Positions 33,088 through 41,933 are shown, numbered from the stretch's first letter. The stretch: DNA of 64,000 nt from Streptomyces graminofaciens (GCF_030294945.1 NZ_AP018448.1:62001-126000), one strand, 5' to 3'. Notes: generated by a model from the sequence alone, not told the origin. Program-made: numbers and translations.

Positions 33088-34259
33088 TGACCTCTTCGCC
33101 ACTCCCCTCACAGGGCGGTCGTCGCGCCCTCATCGTCGGATCCGGCATCTCCGGTCTGGCCGCGGCCCTGAGCCTGCACCGGGCCGGCTGGCAGCCTCTG
33201 ATCATCGAGCGGGCCCCTCAGCGCCGCACCGGCGGCTACTTCGTCCGCTTCAACGGCCCCGGCTACACCGCCGCAGAACGCCTGGGCATCCTGGAGTCGC
33301 TCCCGGACCGCCGCGACCCCGCAGGGCGCATGTTCGAAGTCGACTCCCGCGGCCGTCTCACACCGGGCCTGGCCTTTCCCGAACAGGTCAACGGCACCCC
33401 GCTGCGGATGCTGCTGCGCAGCGACCTGGAACGTGTCCTGTACGAGGCCGTCCAGGACCTGGTGGAGATCCGCTACGGCACCGGGCCCGCGACCATCACC
33501 CAGGACCGCGACCAGGTGACGGTGACACTCACCGACGGGTCCGTGGAGAGCGCGGACCTGCTCATCGGCGCCGACGGCATCCACTCCACCGTCCGTTCCA
33601 TGGTCTTCGGCCCCGAGGACCTCTACCGCAAGGACTTCGACCACGTCGTGGCCGCCTGCGTCATGGACGGCCCGCTGCCCGGCCTGCAGGAGGGCGACAG
33701 CGCGGTGGCCACTGCCCCCGGGCGCTCCGCCTGGATCAACAGCTACCGCGACCACCCCCCGGTCGCCTTCCTGCTGTACCGCACCGACTGGCCCGCCGCC
33801 GAGATCCGCAAGAAGCCCTCGGCCGCCCTGCGCGAGGCGTTCGACGGCTTCGGCGGGGACCTCGTGCCCGCGATGCTGGAGGCGATGGACCGCTCCGAGT
33901 CCGTCCTGTTCGACCAGGTCAGCCAGATCCACCTGACCCGCTGGAGCCAGGGCCGGGTGGTCCTGCTCGGTGACTCCGCCTGGTGCATGACCCTGCACTC
34001 CGGCCAGGGTTCCGGCATGGGCATCGCCGGCGGCGAACTCCTGGCCCGCCTGGTCACCGAACACGGCGACCTGCCCACCGCCCTGGGCAGCTGGGAACAG
34101 CGACTGCGCCCGCACGTCACCCGCTACCAGAAGGAAGCCCTGCTCCTGCAGCACTTCTTCATGCCCGCCAACCGTTTCGGCCGCGTCGCCCGCAGCACCC
34201 TGATCCGCGCGGTCTCCACCCCGGTCGGCGCCAAGCTCGGCAAAGCCCTGATGGGCTGA
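33087..34259 (+). CDS. FAD-dependent monooxygenase (aromatic hydroxylase fold)
   Basis: This 390-residue flavoprotein has the FAD motif IVGSGISGLAAALSLHRAGW near residue 15, the DG motif LIGADGIHSTVRS near 160 and the GD motif VLLGDSAWCMTLHSGQGSG near 290. The SAWCMTL segment differs from the DAAHP of ring hydroxylases and is more like tetracycline-modifying and rifampicin-type monooxygenases. It may thus act on an antibiotic or polyketide, or on an aromatic compound. It is followed by a small NTF2-like protein and faces its own TetR regulator. The substrate is unknown. Confidence 0.82.
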   Translation: MTSSPLPSQGGRRALIVGSGISGLAAALSLHRAGWQPLIIERAPQRRTGGYFVRFNGPGYTAAERLGILESLPDRRDPAGRMFEVDSRGRLTPGLAFPEQVNGTPLRMLLRSDLERVLYEAVQDLVEIRYGTGPATITQDRDQVTVTLTDGSVESADLLIGADGIHSTVRSMVFGPEDLYRKDFDHVVAACVMDGPLPGLQEGDSAVATAPGRSAWINSYRDHPPVAFLLYRTDWPAAEIRKKPSAALREAFDGFGGDLVPAMLEAMDRSESVLFDQVSQIHLTRWSQGRVVLLGDSAWCMTLHSGQGSGMGIAGGELLARLVTEHGDLPTALGSWEQRLRPHVTRYQKEALLLQHFFMPANRFGRVARSTLIRAVSTPVGAKLGKALMG

Positions 34260-34286
34260 CCCACCCCACGAGAAAGAGAACATGGG

Positions 34287-34673
34287 ATGACCACTCAGAC
34301 GACCGAGACCGTGGCCGATCGCTACATCACGCTCGTGGACCGCGCGGTGCACGAACCGCAGGCACTGCAGGAGCTCGGATCGGTGTTCGCGCCCGGGGCC
34401 ACCGTGCAGTTCGGCGACCTCCCGCCGGTGACCGGCCTGTCCGACATCACGGAGTTCTACCGGAACTTCTACTCCGAGATGGCCGACAGCAAGCACGTGT
34501 GGACCACCACGGTGCTCGACGACGGGACACTCGAAGTCCGCTTCATAGCCGCCTGGCGCACCACCGACGGACAACTCGCGTCCCAGGGCGCCGTCGAGCA
34601 CGTGACCGTCGACGCGAGCGGACTGATCACGCAGCTGCGGGTCCTCGGTCCCGATACGGAGATAGCAGGATGA
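34287..34673 (+). CDS. SnoaL-like NTF2-fold protein
   Basis: This 128-residue single-domain protein (ADRYITLVDRAVHEPQALQE, SVFAPGATVQFGDLPPVTGL, ASQGAVEHVTVDASGLITQL) has the SnoaL-like fold used by cyclases, isomerases and binding proteins. It lies 27 bp after the monooxygenase and probably acts on the same compound. The ATG at 34287 is preferred to the nearby 34282, which is out of frame. Its stop overlaps a tiny open frame (ATGA). Confidence 0.75.
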   Translation: MTTQTTETVADRYITLVDRAVHEPQALQELGSVFAPGATVQFGDLPPVTGLSDITEFYRNFYSEMADSKHVWTTTVLDDGTLEVRFIAAWRTTDGQLASQGAVEHVTVDASGLITQLRVLGPDTEIAG

Positions 34674-34747
34674 GCGCCTTCCACCCCACCCTGATCAGCG
34701 CCGCCGACGACCTCGCCGCGACCACTCCCGGCAAGAACGACTCCTGA
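34670..34747 (+). CDS. Tiny 25-residue frame coupled to the NTF2-like gene
   Basis: An ATG overlaps the preceding stop by four bases, and 25 codons follow (MSAFHPTLISAADDLAATTP and a short tail) before TGA. Codon use has the usual GC-rich third positions. It may be a real small protein, or the beginning of a gene whose remainder was deleted, since the next 140 bp hold nothing recognisable. I assign no function. Confidence 0.4.
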   Translation: MSAFHPTLISAADDLAATTPGKNDS

Positions 34748-34884
34748 TGGTTTGTCTCCAGACTGCATGATGGTCGTCCCGAACGACGGAGACCCGGCGA
34801 CGGGGTAGCCGAACGCCTTCGACGGCCCGTGGACCGTCTCGTCCGACGACAAAGACGAGCGGGAGGTTCGCGGGCGCGGCGAGC

Positions 34885-35799
34885 CTACGCGTGGCGGGAG
34901 TTCTGGCCGGCCGCCTCGTCCGGTTGCGACTGGGCTGTGTCCTTGCCGGCGGCGCGGTGAAGGACGGACTGGGCGTACCAGCTGGCGAGGATGCGTAGCT
35001 TCCCGAGGTCGTCGTCGGTCTTGCCGGCGTAGACGAAAAGAATCTGGTCGGGGTCGCCCGGCAGGGAGAGGGCTTCGTAGGTGATGTCGAGGCGGCCGAC
35101 GACGGGGTGGTTGAACCGTTTGCTGCCCCAGGTGCGTTCGACCACGGTCCGCTCGGCCCACCAGGTGCGGAACTCAGACGAGACTGCACGCAGCTCGGCG
35201 ACGAATGCGGCGATCTGCGGGTCGTCGGGGTTGCGGCCGGCCTCGGCGCGCAGCACGCCGACGACCTCGGAGGTGACCTGTGCCCAGTCCAGGTACAGGG
35301 AGCGGGCGGCTGGGTCCAGGAGCATCCAGCGCAGCAGGTTGCGCTCATTGGCCGGGCGGTGGTTGAACGGGGTGAACAGCGCGTCGAGGAGGTCGTTGGA
35401 GGCCAGGACCTCGTTGCGGCGGCCGAGGACGAAGGCGGGCTGGTCGTGCAGCCCGTTCAGCATGCGCAGCAGCTCCGGCCGCACCTGCTGCGGCGGCGCC
35501 GCTTCCGCGCCGCGGCGGGGCTGGGGGCGCAGCAGGTCGCGCAGGTACTGGGTCTCGGCCGGGGTGAGCCGGAGGGCCTCGGCGATGGAGAGGATGACGC
35601 CCTCGGAGGCACTGGTGAGCCGACCTTGCTCCAGGCGGGTGTAGTAGTCCACGCTCACCCCGGCGAGCTGTGCGACCTCCTCACGGCGCAGACCGGGCAC
35701 CCGCCGGCCCGGGTAGTTCGCCAGACCGACCTGCGAGGGGCGGACCGCGTCACGCCGGGCGCGCAGGAACTTCTTGATCTCCTCGGCATTGTTCGCCAT
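34885..35799 (-). CDS. XRE-type regulator with MmyB-like ligand domain
   Basis: This 304-residue protein has an HTH near residues 35-65 (LRREEVAQLAGVSVDYYTRL). An MmyB-like PAS-type domain follows (FVLGRRNEVLASNDLLDALF, DPAARSLYLDWAQVTSEVVG, RTWGSKRFNHPVVGRLDITY). This layout is widespread in Streptomyces; the ligand of MmyB-like domains is reported to be fatty-acid-like. It diverges from an SDR gene that opens a rightward SDR/hydrolase series, which it probably controls. It sits next to a GACCTT-CAA-AAGGTC repeat in the divergent gap. Confidence 0.88.
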   Translation of the reverse strand: MANNAEEIKKFLRARRDAVRPSQVGLANYPGRRVPGLRREEVAQLAGVSVDYYTRLEQGRLTSASEGVILSIAEALRLTPAETQYLRDLLRPQPRRGAEAAPPQQVRPELLRMLNGLHDQPAFVLGRRNEVLASNDLLDALFTPFNHRPANERNLLRWMLLDPAARSLYLDWAQVTSEVVGVLRAEAGRNPDDPQIAAFVAELRAVSSEFRTWWAERTVVERTWGSKRFNHPVVGRLDITYEALSLPGDPDQILFVYAGKTDDDLGKLRILASWYAQSVLHRAAGKDTAQSQPDEAAGQNSRHA

Positions 35800-35937
35800 G
35801 CCTGCCAGTGTTCCCCGGCGCGTGGTGGGGTTCCACTGACGTGGGGGGGAAGGTTTTTCCCCGGCAGCACTGGCCCCCGTTCACGGCTTGGACGGTTGCT
35901 TTTCGGCGTGCATGAATGGTGGGGCGGCCATCGCAGT

Positions 35938-35952
35938 GACCTTCAAAAGGTC
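35938..35952. promoter_or_regulatory. GACCTT-CAA-AAGGTC inverted repeat, candidate operator
   Basis: Perfect 6-bp arms around CAA lie in the 283-bp gap between the XRE/MmyB regulator and the SDR gene at 36083. Its place suggests control of the SDR series, possibly by the divergent regulator. Confidence 0.5.
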
Positions 35953-36082
35953 CGCGGCCCGCCCGCCGTGTGTGGCACCGGCCGGGGCGGGCGCCGCTTC
36001 ACCCCGTACACAGCACCCCGTCACCGTCACCTGTTGTGATCGCCGTGGGAGGGGTGTGCCCGTTCTGAGGGAGATTCGCATC

Positions 36083-36928
36083 GTGACTGCTTCGCAGAAG
36101 GTCTGGTTCATCACCGGCTGCTCGACCGGCTTCGGCCGCGCCCTGGCCCGGGAGGTCCTCGCCGCCGGCCACCAGGCGGTCGTCACCGCCCGCGACGTCG
36201 CTCAGGTCAAGGATCTCGTCGAAGGCAACGAGCAGGCGCTCGCGCTGCCCCTCGACGTGACCGACACCGCGCAGGTCAAGGAGGCCGTCGAGGCCGCGGA
36301 GAAGCACTTCGGCGGCATCGACGTGCTGGTCAACAACGCCGGCATCGGGTACTTCGCCGCCGTGGAGGAGAGCACCGACGACGAGATCCGCCGCATCTTC
36401 GACATCAACGTCTTCGGTCTGTCCGACGTCATCCGCGCGGCCCTGCCGGGCATGCGCGCGCGCCGCTCGGGAACGATCGTGAACTTCTCCTCCATCGGAG
36501 GACTGCGCGCCTTCCCGGCCGTCGGCTACTACGTCGCCACCAAGTTCGCCGTCGAGGGCCTGACCGACGCCCTACGCCAGGAGGTCGCCCCGCTGGGCAT
36601 CACCACGCTGCTCGTGGAGCCCGGCCCCTTCCGCACCGACTGGGCCGGCCGGTCCGCGGGCGAGACGCTGCCCGAGCGGGAGATCGCCGACTACGCCGAC
36701 ACCGTCGGCGCGCAGCGTGCCGGGTTCCGCGCGGACGCCGGCAAGGAGCCCGGCGACCCCCGCGCCGCCGCCCGGGCGATCATCACCGCCCTGGCCGCCA
36801 ACCCCCACCCCCAGCGCCTGCTGCTGGGCGCCCCGGCATACGGCATGGCGATCGAGCAGTTGGAGTCGATGCTCGCCGAGATCCGCGCGAACGAGGCACT
36901 GACCAAGTCGGCCGACTTCGACGCCTGA
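36083..36928 (+). CDS. Short-chain dehydrogenase/reductase
   Basis: This 281-residue SDR has the cofactor motif TGCSTGFGRALA near residue 11, LVNNAGIG near 83, serine in NFSSIGG near 134 and the catalytic YYVATK near 148. The TGCSTGFG form and the long C-terminal region are seen in the group often annotated as oxidoreductases of the retinol-dehydrogenase type. The GTG at 36083 follows GAGGGAG at nine bases; an upstream GTG at 36056 is possible. It faces the MmyB-like regulator. A shortened copy of its C-terminal 45 residues follows as a separate small gene. Confidence 0.85.
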   Translation: MTASQKVWFITGCSTGFGRALAREVLAAGHQAVVTARDVAQVKDLVEGNEQALALPLDVTDTAQVKEAVEAAEKHFGGIDVLVNNAGIGYFAAVEESTDDEIRRIFDINVFGLSDVIRAALPGMRARRSGTIVNFSSIGGLRAFPAVGYYVATKFAVEGLTDALRQEVAPLGITTLLVEPGPFRTDWAGRSAGETLPEREIADYADTVGAQRAGFRADAGKEPGDPRAAARAIITALAANPHPQRLLLGAPAYGMAIEQLESMLAEIRANEALTKSADFDA

Positions 36929-37037
36929 CCTCACGTCGGGTGCGCTGGCCGGTGACGACGCCGTACGCCCTGTCGCCGGCCGGCGTAGCCCGGCAGCCCC
37001 CGCTGCCGCACCTGCACTTCGCACGAAAGCCGAACCG

Positions 37038-37247
37038 ATGAGCAAGCACACCGTCCCGGGCCACGAGAACCTGCAGGCCGCGGCCCGCACGGTGATCACC
37101 ACCCTGGCCGGAGCGACTGACCCCCAGCGACTCCTGCAGCACTGCCGGTCCCTGCACACGGCAGTTACGGAAATGGAGGCGATGCTCACCGATGCTCCCG
37201 CCACCGAGGGCACGCCGGGCGTGTCCTGCGGCCACAGCCTGACCTGA
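37038..37247 (+). CDS. Small protein derived from an SDR C-terminus
   Basis: This 69-residue frame reads AARTVITTLAGATDPQRLLQ and ends near EMEAMLTDAP. It lines up with AARAIITALAANPHPQRLLL and QLESMLAE at the C-terminus of the SDR just upstream. It has no Rossmann fold or catalytic residues. It may be the surviving end of a duplicated SDR, or a small protein that pairs with the SDR at its C-terminal interface. No strong ribosome binding site is seen. Whether it is expressed is unclear. Confidence 0.5.
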   Translation: MSKHTVPGHENLQAAARTVITTLAGATDPQRLLQHCRSLHTAVTEMEAMLTDAPATEGTPGVSCGHSLT

Positions 37248-37281
37248 CCGTCCGCACTCGTACGACGAAAGGTGCTCCAGG

Positions 37282-38226
37282 ATGAATGCGCACTCCGCCG
37301 CGGCCACCGGCGACGGGCCCGGTGGTGCCCGGATCAGCCACGGACGTGCCTGGATCGACCAGGACGCCGGAGTCCGTATCGGCTACACCCTCGCCGAACC
37401 GCCCCCGCTGCCCGAGGGCGCGGCGCCGAAGACGGTGGTGCTCATCCACGGCGCCCCGCAGACGCGGCATGCCTGGCGCAAGGTCCTCGCCCCGCTCGCG
37501 CAGGCCGGCTACCGCGTCATCGCCCCCGACTACCGAGGTGCCGGTGCGTCGACCAAGCCCCGCGACGGCTACGACAAGTGGACGATGGCCGCGGACCTGC
37601 ACGTCCTTGTTCACGACCACCTCGGCGTTCAGGGGCCTGTCTCGGTGGTCGGCCATGACCTCGGCTCCATGCTGGCGTTCGGCTACGCCCTGCGCTACCG
37701 CGACGGCGTGGTCAGTCTCACCACCATGGAGGCACCGCTGCCCGGCACGGACTACTACGAGCAGCGCAAGGTCGCCAAGAGCGCCTGGCACTTCGACTTC
37801 CACGCCCACCCGGACATCGCCGTGCACCTCACCCACGGCCGGGAACGCTGGTACATCACACGGTTCTTCGACGACCTGACCTACCAGCCCGACGCGATCA
37901 CCGACGCCGATGTGGACGTCTACGCGCGCGCCTTCCAGGCTCCCGGCGCGATGCGCGCCCTGTGCGAGATCTACCGGGAACTCGACCACGACGCCCGGAT
38001 CCACCGCGACGCCATCGCCGCCGACGGCAAGCTCCCCGTCCCCGTCCTCGCCTCCGGCGGCGCCACCCAGGCACTGGCCGTCAACTACCAGGGCATGTGC
38101 GAGGAGATCGCCGACGACGTCACCGGCCACCTCGTCGAGGACGCCGGCCACTGGGTGCCCGAGGAGAACCCGGAGGGGTTCGTGCGCATGTTCCTCGACT
38201 TCGACCACCGCGCCCGCACCGCCTGA
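37282..38226 (+). CDS. Alpha/beta hydrolase, epoxide hydrolase/dehalogenase type
   Basis: This 314-residue alpha/beta hydrolase has the oxyanion motif HGAPQTRHAW near residue 53 and the nucleophile elbow VGHDLGSM near 125, with an aspartate nucleophile. The C-terminal histidine region is DAGHWVPEENPEGF near 290. An Asp nucleophile is typical of epoxide hydrolases and haloalkane or fluoroacetate dehalogenases, not of esterases. It is part of a rightward series with SDRs, with 29 bp to the next gene, so it may open an epoxide or hydrolyse a halogenated or lactone intermediate. The substrate is unknown. Confidence 0.83.
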   Translation: MNAHSAAATGDGPGGARISHGRAWIDQDAGVRIGYTLAEPPPLPEGAAPKTVVLIHGAPQTRHAWRKVLAPLAQAGYRVIAPDYRGAGASTKPRDGYDKWTMAADLHVLVHDHLGVQGPVSVVGHDLGSMLAFGYALRYRDGVVSLTTMEAPLPGTDYYEQRKVAKSAWHFDFHAHPDIAVHLTHGRERWYITRFFDDLTYQPDAITDADVDVYARAFQAPGAMRALCEIYRELDHDARIHRDAIAADGKLPVPVLASGGATQALAVNYQGMCEEIADDVTGHLVEDAGHWVPEENPEGFVRMFLDFDHRARTA

Positions 38227-38255
38227 ACACCGCTCTGCGTATGGAGACAGCCACC

Positions 38256-39014
38256 ATGGCGAACAGCCACGACAACCACCTCCAGGGCCGCGTCAGCGTC
38301 ATCACCGGCGCCTCCTCCGGCATCGGCGCGGCCACCGCACGGGCCCTGGCCGCGCGCGGCGCCCGCGTCGTCCTCGCCGCCCGCAACGTCGACAAGCCCA
38401 ACACCCTGGTCACCGGGATCCGGGAGGCCGGCGGTACCGCGAGCGCCCGCAGCACCGACGTCACCCGCCTGGACGATGTCGAAGGCCTGATCGAGTTCGC
38501 AGCCGACGAGTACGGCCCCGTCGACCACCTGGTCAACAACGCCGGCCTGACGCTCTTCTCCAAGTGGTCCGACCGTGCCGTCGACGACTGGGACAAGATG
38601 ATCGACACCAATCTCCGCGGCTGCCTGCACGCCATCAGCGCCGTCCTGCCCGGAATGATCGCCCGTCGGTCGGGCCACATCCTCAACCTCGGCTCGGTGG
38701 CCGGCATCCGCGTCGGCGGCGCCAGCGGCGTCTACAGCGCCACCAAGTTCTTCATCCGCGGCATCACCGACAGCCTCCGCCAGGAAGTCGGCATCACCCA
38801 CGGCATCCAGGTCTCCATGATCAGCCCCGGCGTCATCGACACCGGCTGGGCCGACAAGGTCTCCAACACCGAGGGCAAGAGAATCGCCCAGGACCTCAAC
38901 GAGGGCGCCATCCACCCCGACCGCGTGGCCGGCGCCGTCGTCTACGCCCTCGACCAGCCCGCCGACGTCACCGTCAACGACATCGTCATCCACCCCACCC
39001 GTCAGGACTGGTAG
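38256..39014 (+). CDS. Short-chain dehydrogenase/reductase
   Basis: This 252-residue classical SDR has TGASSGIGAATARAL near residue 15, LVNNAGLT near 90, serine in NLGSVAG near 142 and YSATK near 154. The second of two ATGs (38256) is chosen because GGAG lies eight bases ahead; the first (38241) lacks a site. It lies between the Asp-nucleophile hydrolase and another SDR with short gaps, suggesting one operon from 37282 to 39850. The compound it oxidises or reduces is unknown. Confidence 0.85.
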   Translation: MANSHDNHLQGRVSVITGASSGIGAATARALAARGARVVLAARNVDKPNTLVTGIREAGGTASARSTDVTRLDDVEGLIEFAADEYGPVDHLVNNAGLTLFSKWSDRAVDDWDKMIDTNLRGCLHAISAVLPGMIARRSGHILNLGSVAGIRVGGASGVYSATKFFIRGITDSLRQEVGITHGIQVSMISPGVIDTGWADKVSNTEGKRIAQDLNEGAIHPDRVAGAVVYALDQPADVTVNDIVIHPTRQDW

Positions 39015-39046
39015 TACCCACCCCTCACGGAAACGGAGCACCTCGC

Positions 39047-39850
39047 ATGAGCAGCACCGCCTCTCCCCGCCCCCTCGCCCTGGTGACCGGGGCCTCCGCG
39101 GGCATCGGCTTCGAGCTCGCCAAGCTGTTCGCCATCAACGGCTTCGACCTGATCGCCACCGGCCGCAGCGAGCACACCAACCAGGCGGCGGCCGACCTCG
39201 CACACCACGGCGTCCATGTCACCCCTGTACGCGCCGACCTCTCCCACAACGAGGGTGTCGAGGCGGTATGGCGGGCCGTGCAGGAGACCGGCCGGCCGCT
39301 GGAGGCCGCGGTCCTCAACGCCGGCCGCAGCATCGGCGGCGCCTTCCTCGACACCGACCTCGATGACGAACTCTCCCTCATCCAGCTGAACGTGGCCTCC
39401 GTCGTCCACCTGGCCAAGCACGTCGCCCGGCACATGGCCGGCAACCACCGCGGCCGCATCCTGATCACCTCGTCGCTGTCGGCGACCCTGCCCACCCCCT
39501 ACGAGACCGTCTACGGGCCCTCCCGCGCCTTCACCCGCATGTTCGCCCTCGGACTGCGCGAGGAACTCAAGGAACACGGCGTGAGCGTCACCTGCCTCAT
39601 GCCCGGAGCCACCGACAGCAACTTCCACTCCCGCGCCGGCATGAACAACACCGCCTTCGGCCCCGGCATGAAGAAGAACAGCCGCACGGAAGTCGCCCGG
39701 CAGGGCTTCCTCGCCCTGATGAACGGACGCGCCGAAGTCGTCGGCGGCGACGCCGCCACCAAGCGCACCGCCATCGAACACCGCTTCCTGCCCGAGACCT
39801 ACAAGGCCGCCCGTCACGCCGGCAAGGCCAAGCCGCGCCCTGCGCGGTAA
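39047..39850 (+). CDS. Short-chain dehydrogenase/reductase, paralogue of 40799-41596
   Basis: This 267-residue SDR has TGASAGIGFELAKLFA near residue 14, LNAGRSIGGAFLDTD near 88, serine in TSSLSAT near 145 and YETVYGPSRAF near 155. The NAGRSIGGAFLDTDLDDEL segment is shared exactly with the SDR at 40799, and the two agree at roughly two thirds of positions. GGAG precedes the ATG. It ends the operon that starts with the alpha/beta hydrolase. The ISL3 remnant separates the two paralogues, which face each other, so the pair may have arisen by a rearrangement around the element. Confidence 0.85.
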   Translation: MSSTASPRPLALVTGASAGIGFELAKLFAINGFDLIATGRSEHTNQAAADLAHHGVHVTPVRADLSHNEGVEAVWRAVQETGRPLEAAVLNAGRSIGGAFLDTDLDDELSLIQLNVASVVHLAKHVARHMAGNHRGRILITSSLSATLPTPYETVYGPSRAFTRMFALGLREELKEHGVSVTCLMPGATDSNFHSRAGMNNTAFGPGMKKNSRTEVARQGFLALMNGRAEVVGGDAATKRTAIEHRFLPETYKAARHAGKAKPRPAR

Positions 39851-40013
39851 GGCAGCCACGAAGTCCGTGGGCGCGCAGTGGCACGAGCTGCGTGCGGCTT
39901 CCTCCCGCCGCTGCGCCCGGGGCCGGAGGCGGCCCGCGGCCTCGCGCCGTCGTCAAGCGCTTCGGTGTACCGCTCACCACCTACGGAGTCCTCTCCGGGG
40001 ACTGCAAATCGTT

Positions 40014-40052
40014 CGGCTCTGCCCCGTAATTGGTGGTAGCGCTGTGTGGTGA
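40014..40052. repeat. Probable end of an ISL3-type element
   Basis: The sequence GGCTCTGCCCCGTAATTGGT resembles the terminal inverted repeats of ISL3-family elements and lies directly past the transposase stop at 40053. The matching far end was not found, so the element appears truncated. Confidence 0.45.
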
Positions 40053-40640
40053 TCATTGAAGGAGGATGCGGTGGCGGAGCAGGGGGAACCCGGCTCGACC
40101 GCGCATCTGCCTCACGATCCGTTTGGTTCGGGTGTCGGCGCCCTCAGTGCTGCCCTTGTGGTAAGCGAGGGTGAGTTCGGCGTCGACGGCGGCGCGGTCG
40201 AGTTCAAAGCCGTTCGCGAAGCAATGCAGGTGGGGTAGGCCGGTGGCGCGGACCGTGGTGATCCAGTCGGTGAGCTTGCAAACTCACCGGTGAGGCGGGC
40301 AAGTTCCGTCATCTCGGGGCAGGCTTCGGTGAGTTCCCGCAGTAGTGCGGTGTCCTTGTCGCGCAGGTTCTCGGGGCGAGTGAGCAGGAGGCGGGCGAAA
40401 CGGTGCGGGGTGGTGACCGGCTTGTCGCCCTCGGCGCGGCCCTGGGTGATGTAGCGGTAGAGCAGGTTGAGGCTGCCGGTGTAGCCCAGTTCCTTGATCT
40501 CGCGGAAGAGTTGGAGGACGGGGACGGCCGGGTCTTCCGCGCGGCGGGTGCGCAGGTGGTCGCGGTAGGGGTCGACGAGCGTGGGCTTGCAGCGGGGTGC
40601 GCGGCGGTCGCCGGTGGGCTCCTTCATGGATCCGCAGCAC
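40053..40640 (-). pseudogene. ISL3-family transposase, C-terminal part, frameshifted
   Basis: The minus strand reads LVDPYRDHLRTRRAEDPAVP, FREIKELGYTGSLNLLYRYI and PEMTELARLTGEF. After a one-base shift near 40283 it reads TDWITTVRATGLPHLHCFAN, AELTLAYHKGSTEGADTRTK and MRGRAGFPLLRHRILLQ. This is the C-terminal half of an ISL3 transposase, including the final YHKGSTEG and MRGRAG blocks. The N-terminus (zinc ribbon and first DDE residues) is missing. The frameshift and loss of the left half make it inactive. Confidence 0.85.
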
Positions 40641-40798
40641 GGTGTGGATGTGGAACGGCTCGGTGGTGTCGTACAGCCGGTCCAGGAGGCAATCGATTCG
40701 CTGCGTAGCTCATAACGGGATGAGGTGGCGATCTCCGGCGGCCCGTCAGCGGCATGACGGTCCGGCGCCAGGCATACAAGGCTCCGGAGGCCGGCGGT

Positions 40799-41596
40799 TC
40801 AGGTGCGGGGTTTGGTGAAGCGCTCCTGGCGGGCGGCCTTGACGGGTTCCGGCAGTACGCGGTTGATCAAAGCAGTCCGCTTGGTGGCACGGTCCCCTCC
40901 GACGACATGGTCCTTGCCGGCCATGAGCGCGTCATATCCCTGCTGTGCGACCACACGTCGGCTGTTCTTCCTGGCTCCGGGGCCGAGAGCGGTGTTGTCC
41001 ATGCCGGCGCGGGAGTGGAAGTCGGTGTCGGTGGCGCCGGGCAACAGGGCGGTGACGCCGACGCCGTGTTCCTTGAGCTCGTGCCGCAGTGATTCGGCGA
41101 ACATGAAGGTGAACGCCCGGGAGGGGCCATAGATGGTCTCGTAGGGCGTGGGCGTCGTCGCGGAGATCGAAGAGGTGATCAGGATACGGCCGCGGCGACG
41201 CTCGGCCATGTGCCGCGCCACGTGTTTGGCGAGGTGGACGACGGAGGTGACGTTCAGTGCGATCAGACCCAGTTCGTCGTCCAGGTCGGTGTCGAGGAAG
41301 GCTCCTCCGATGCTGCGACCGGCGTTGAGCACGGCGGCCTCCAGCGGACGTCCGGTTTTCGCGACAGCCTGCCAGACGTTCTCCACTCCCTGGTGGTCGG
41401 CGAGATCAGCCTGGACGGCGATGGTTTGGGCGCCGTGTTGCTCAAAGTCGGCCGCTACTTTATGGATGTTGTCGCTACGACCGGTGGCGATGAGGTCGTA
41501 GCCGTTGCGGGCGAAGAGCAGGGCGAGTTCGTAGCCGATGCCGGCGGAAGCGCCTGTCACCAGTGCCAGTGGCCGGCGGGAAGGTGCGCTGTTCAT
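40799..41596 (-). CDS. Short-chain dehydrogenase/reductase, paralogue of 39047-39850
   Basis: This 265-residue SDR has TGASAGIGYELALLFARNGY near residue 14, LNAGRSIGGAFLDTD near 86, serine in TSSISATTPTPYET near 143 and YGPSRAF near 158. A conserved C-terminal block GGDRATKRTALINRVLPE is also present in its paralogue. GGGAG precedes the ATG. The gene diverges from gntR with 495 bp between. One GntR-type operator lies on its side of that gap (41873-41887), so it may belong to the GntR regulon. The substrate is unknown. Confidence 0.85.
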   Translation of the reverse strand: MNSAPSRRPLALVTGASAGIGYELALLFARNGYDLIATGRSDNIHKVAADFEQHGAQTIAVQADLADHQGVENVWQAVAKTGRPLEAAVLNAGRSIGGAFLDTDLDDELGLIALNVTSVVHLAKHVARHMAERRRGRILITSSISATTPTPYETIYGPSRAFTFMFAESLRHELKEHGVGVTALLPGATDTDFHSRAGMDNTALGPGARKNSRRVVAQQGYDALMAGKDHVVGGDRATKRTALINRVLPEPVKAARQERFTKPRT

Positions 41597-41872
41597 GGTG
41601 TGCTCCCATGGAGTGTGGTCTGCGTGTCCCGGATGCCCAGTCCTCCGCAGGGACGTGGGAGTTCCAGCCGGTCAGCAACTTCCTGGCGTGCATTGCGCTT
41701 GAGTGCCTTCCAGCTCGCCGCAAGGCACTCGGCGCTCGACACAGATCAGTGGGGCGATCGCTTCGATGGTGTGAAGGATCAAGGGGCTTCAAGGAGTGCT
41801 TGCGGCTGCGCTCTTCCTCGGGTGCGTGGTGTGAGAGCAGGCGGGCTCCAGGCCCTCCGCACGACCTCTTGA

Positions 41873-41887
41873 ATTCGTTGGACCAAT
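41873..41887 (-). promoter_or_regulatory. GntR-type operator 1 (ATTGGTCCAACGAAT)
   Basis: Read on the minus strand, this 15-mer agrees with operator 2 at 14 of 15 positions. It lies about 280 bp upstream of the leftward SDR gene, within the shared gap with gntR. Confidence 0.6.
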
Positions 41888-41933
41888 CCTCATCGCCGTC
41901 AAAGGTACCTCTCACCGTCCGGTCTAGCGGTAC

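Noticed and set aside
33108..34601. Open frame of 497 codons opposite the FAD monooxygenase
   Set aside because: The flavin motifs on the plus strand are unmistakable; the mirror frame has no recognisable content.
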